NCBI GenBank assembly: GCA_001701115.1
Contig: DAAJ01000102.1
Span: forward strand, 63,572-89,807
Source of the DNA: Bacteroidales bacterium GP2
GTDB lineage: Bacteria > Bacteroidota > Bacteroidia > Bacteroidales > Muribaculaceae
DNA: 26,236 nucleotides
Reading direction: 5' to 3'
Shown: in pieces, positions 23,707 through 26,236 of the stretch
Position numbering within the stretch: position 1 is the first letter of the stretch
Layout of the letters: every line of letters starts with the position of its first letter
Made by a program: the position numbers and the translations under genes
Notes under the pieces: model-generated
What the model saw: only the letters and a program-made list of their open reading frames with translations
The model's database searches: none
Told to the model about the DNA's origin: nothing

Positions 23707-25605
23707 TCAGTCTTTTTCCAGATAAGTGTAACCGTAGAGACCTGAGCGGTAGTTGCTGAGAAACTCACGTCCTTCCTCCGGAGTGATTTTGCCCGCTTTC
23801 ATTGAAGCTGTAACCCATGTCTCAACGTTGCGCACAAGTTTCTTGGGATTGAACTCCACATAATCGAGCACCTCCGCTACTGTTTCACCATCTATCACGC
23901 GGTCAATCTCATAATGGTCTTCGTACACGCTTATATGCACAGCATTGGTGTCACCGAAAAGGTTGTGCATGTCACCAAGAATCTCTTGATAGGCACCCAC
24001 AAGGAATACACCTAAATAATATGGCTCACCTTTCTTGACTGTATGAACCGGCAGGGAAGGGGAGATGCCGTGGTTTGTTATGAAATTGGCAATTTTGCCA
24101 TCGCTGTCGCAGGTGATATCCTGTATCGTGCAAGTGCGTGCCGGACGCTCGTCGAGCCTCCCGATTGGCATGATAGGAAATACCTGGTCTATTGCCCAAC
24201 TGTCCGGCAAGGACTGGAAGAGGGAGAAGTTGCAGAAATACTTGTCAGGCAGCATTCTGGCAATTTTCCTCAAATCCTCAGGCGCATGCTTCATGTTGCC
24301 TGCAATTTCTCCTACCTCACGGGCAATGCTCCAGAATAGCTTCTCTATCTGTGCACGTGTCTTCAGGTCAAGCATTCCAAGGCTGAAACGGTCGAGTGCC
24401 TCCTCTCGGATTTGCAAGGCGTCGTGCCAGCTTTCAAACAGTCGCGGCTGGTCAAGCTTGTCCCAGATGTCGTATAGCTCAAGCGCAAGTTCATCGGCAT
24501 CTTTAGAAATCTCCTCAGTGTCCTTCCACATAGGCAGCTGGGTTGTTTCAAGCACTTCAAAAATAAGCACTGAATGGTGCGCCGCAAGGGAGCGCCCGCT
24601 CTCTGTTATGATGTTAGGCTGATTGAGCCCGTTCTTACGGCATACGTCTACAAGCGATGACACTGCATCGTTCACATACTCCTGAATGGAATAATTCATG
24701 GAACTCTCCGATGCCGAGCTTCTTGTCCCGTCATAATCCACTCCGAGACCGCCGCCGATATCAAGGAAATCTATGTTATAGCCCATCTTTGAAAGCTGCG
24801 CGTAAAATTGCGTCGCTTCACGGAGGGCATTCTTGATTCTTCTGATTTTAGTCACCTGGCTCCCGATATGGAAATGCACCAGGCGAAGGCTTTCCCGCAT
24901 TTTGTTCTTGTCAAGGAAATCCAGCGCCTGCAGCAATTCGCTGGAGTTAAGCCCGAATTTCGACTGGTCGCCGCCGCTCTCCTCCCATTTGCCCGAACCG
25001 GTAGAGGAAAGTTTGATTCTTATGCCGATATTGGGAGTGATTTTGATTCTTTTGGCAACATTTGCTATAAGTTCAAGCTCATTGAGCTTTTCAACAACGA
25101 GGAATATATGGCGTCCCATCTTCTGGGCAAGCAAAGCAAGCTCAACAAACTTCTCATCCTTGTAGCCGTTGCATATAATCAAAGCATTGTCCGCAATGTT
25201 GGTTGCAAGTACAGCATGGAGCTCTGGTTTGGAGCCGGCTTCAAGCCCGATGTTGAATTTCATGCCGTGGCTCACGATTTCCTCTACAACAGGGCGCATC
25301 TGGTTAACCTTGATAGGATAAACTATGAAATTTTTCGCCTCGTAGCCATATTCCTTTGCCGCGGTGCGGAAACAGTTTGAAATCTTTTCGATTCTGTTGT
25401 CAAGGATGTCGGGGAAACGAAGCAGCACCGGTGCGGTGACATCGCGCACCTGCAGCTCATCCATGACTTCTTTAAGGTCAACTGACGTAAGCCCTTCCTT
25501 AGGAGTCACGGCAACATGCCCTTTTTCATTAATGGAGAAGTATTTAAGACCCCATCCATTTATGTTGTACAGCTCTGCGCTGTCATCAATACGCCATCTT
25601 CTCAT
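23707..25605 (-). CDS. speA: Biosynthetic arginine decarboxylase SpeA
   Basis: 632 residues, the usual size of this fold-III PLP enzyme. It converts arginine to agmatine, the first step of polyamine (putrescine/spermidine) synthesis. PLP is expected on Lys99 in YPIKVNQ. Other marks are the GLEAGSKPELHAV segment, HFHIGSQV (PLP phosphate side), DIGGGLGVDYDGT and ITESGRSLAAHHS with the conserved Glu and Arg. The C-terminal part (GAYQEILGDMHNLFGDTNAVH) carries the family residues near the active site. The gene heads the seven-gene minus-strand run. Its promoter -7 box is at 25651-25658, giving a leader of about 40 bases. Arginine specificity follows from overall similarity and length. Confidence 0.97.
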   Translation of the reverse strand: MRRWRIDDSAELYNINGWGLKYFSINEKGHVAVTPKEGLTSVDLKEVMDELQVRDVTAPVLLRFPDILDNRIEKISNCFRTAAKEYGYEAKNFIVYPIKVNQMRPVVEEIVSHGMKFNIGLEAGSKPELHAVLATNIADNALIICNGYKDEKFVELALLAQKMGRHIFLVVEKLNELELIANVAKRIKITPNIGIRIKLSSTGSGKWEESGGDQSKFGLNSSELLQALDFLDKNKMRESLRLVHFHIGSQVTKIRRIKNALREATQFYAQLSKMGYNIDFLDIGGGLGVDYDGTRSSASESSMNYSIQEYVNDAVSSLVDVCRKNGLNQPNIITESGRSLAAHHSVLIFEVLETTQLPMWKDTEEISKDADELALELYDIWDKLDQPRLFESWHDALQIREEALDRFSLGMLDLKTRAQIEKLFWSIAREVGEIAGNMKHAPEDLRKIARMLPDKYFCNFSLFQSLPDSWAIDQVFPIMPIGRLDERPARTCTIQDITCDSDGKIANFITNHGISPSLPVHTVKKGEPYYLGVFLVGAYQEILGDMHNLFGDTNAVHISVYEDHYEIDRVIDGETVAEVLDYVEFNPKKLVRNVETWVTASMKAGKITPEEGREFLSNYRSGLYGYTYLEKD

Positions 25606-25650
25606 CTCTACGGCTTAAATTGAATAGTTTAATGTATAAAAATCCGGATA

Positions 25651-25658
25651 CAAATTTA
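25651..25658 (-). promoter_or_regulatory. Promoter -7 element of the speA operon
   Basis: The minus strand reads TAAATTTG, a perfect TAnnTTTG. A partial -33 (TGTG, three of four) lies 21 bases upstream. It would drive speA and, with no internal terminator seen, the six genes after it. Confidence 0.6.
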
Positions 25659-25753
25659 AGAATAATTCCCGGGTAAAGTCACATTATTAATAATAAGAAG
25701 CAAAAAAAAGCAAATCCACGCGGAAAAAGTGGCGGCATCATGTTATTTATCGC

Positions 25754-25761
25754 TATCTTTG
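25754..25761 (+). promoter_or_regulatory. Promoter -7 element of the rightmost lipoprotein gene
   Basis: TATCTTTG is a perfect TAnnTTTG, 62 bases before the ATG. No clear -33 TTTG is found. Start of transcription is expected near 25768, inside the loop of a hairpin. Confidence 0.6.
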
Positions 25762-25782
25762 CAGAATAATATCACATTCTGC
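25761..25782. repeat. Inverted repeat at the predicted transcription start
   Basis: GCAGAAT (25761-25767) and ATTCTGC (25776-25782) form a perfect 7-bp inverted repeat around AATATCAC. It begins on the last base of the -7 box and spans the expected start of transcription, the usual place for a repressor operator. Only the right arm would be in the RNA if the start is near 25768. Confidence 0.5.
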
Positions 25783-25822
25783 AAACTAAAACTTATTTAA
25801 ATATTTCCAAACTACAATTTTT

Positions 25823-26236
25823 ATGAGAAAAAATGTGAGCTTCATTCTTGCAGCCGGCATCGCAGTTGCCCTGACTGGTTGCAGCAAGAAGATGAATCAG
25901 TTCGCTGCTGATTATTTCACCACCAATCCCAATCCGCTTGAAGTTGAGGGTACTTCAGTGCCTGCTACCGTTACCGGCAATGTCCCTGCAAAATTCTTTG
26001 TGAAGGATGCAACTGTTACCATAACTCCCGTTCTTGTTTACGGCAACTACCAGTCAGCATCCGCGCCTGTGTCATACCAGGGTGAGAAGGTTCGCGGCAA
26101 TAACCCGGTTATAAGCACTAAAAACGGAGGCGTTGTAACCATTCCGGCTAACTTCCCATACACTCCTCAGATGATTAAGAGCGAGCTTTTCCTTGACTTC
26201 ACTGTGATGCAGGGCAAAAAGAAATACGCTCTTCCC
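25823..26236 (+). CDS. Predicted lipoprotein, N-terminal part (truncated by window edge)
   Basis: 138 residues are present and the frame is open at the right edge. The lipoprotein signal is clear: MRKN, a hydrophobic stretch and the lipobox ALTGC with Cys20. The mature part (PNPLEVEGTSVPATVTGNVPAKFF, split by Thr/Val-rich beta-type sequence, then YQGEKVRGNNPV) has no catalytic motif. It resembles, from memory only, the start of Bacteroidales outer-membrane lipoproteins that continue into OmpA-like and TPR regions; that part is not in the window, so I leave the function open. It is divergent from speA across a gap of about 217 bases that holds a promoter for each gene. Confidence 0.85.
   Translation, partial: MRKNVSFILAAGIAVALTGCSKKMNQFAADYFTTNPNPLEVEGTSVPATVTGNVPAKFFVKDATVTITPVLVYGNYQSASAPVSYQGEKVRGNNPVISTKNGGVVTIPANFPYTPQMIKSELFLDFTVMQGKKKYALP

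Overview
The window looks like a chromosomal segment of a gut-type Bacteroidales bacterium; a Muribaculaceae or Bacteroides relative is my best guess, from remembered protein similarity only. The supporting signs are Bacteroidetes-style promoters (-7 element TAnnTTTG, -33 TTTG) in front of many genes, A/T-rich leaders without clear Shine-Dalgarno sequences, and a second EF-G of the Bacteroides EF-G2 type. The genes look like core genome. I see no phage, IS element, integron or CRISPR array.

Left part (1-7182): the 3' end of radA converges on purT across a two-way terminator. purT and lon are on the minus strand, and purT has its own promoter just past the lon stop codon. lon is divergent from an EF-G2-like gene whose G domain has lost key GTPase residues. 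The 232-base gap between them holds direct repeats and a 16-bp palindrome that look like an operator. A compound terminator and a small lipoprotein gene follow.

Middle (7157-14767): mlaE-mlaF (lipid-transport permease and ATPase) overlap the lipoprotein gene tail to tail. An ECF sigma factor with no visible anti-sigma gene meets an NfeD/SppA-type membrane protease gene stop to stop. The protease gene overlaps a gene for an LPG-synthase-type (UPF0104) membrane protein. Then come tRNA-Gln with its own promoter and terminator, tyrS and rarA.

Right part (15060-26236): a plus-strand trio encodes a 72-residue membrane protein, a PstS-like lipoprotein and an exported TPR protein, and ends in a strong terminator. 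Facing it is a tightly packed minus-strand run, speA-truA-C69 dipeptidase-C1B peptidase-thioredoxin-like-queD-queE, with gaps or overlaps of 22 bases or less. It mixes polyamine synthesis, tRNA pseudouridine and queuosine synthesis, and three exported proteins that may act on peptides and thiols outside the inner membrane. Divergent from speA, a lipoprotein gene runs off the right edge.

The strongest lead is the EF-G2-like gene. It combines a degraded GTPase site with an extra segment of about 26 residues in domain IV, and an operator-like region lies upstream. This matches the GTPase-independent EF-G2 known from Bacteroides thetaiotaomicron. It is therefore probably not a new family, but its regulation, its divergence from lon and its lipoprotein neighbour are worth checking.
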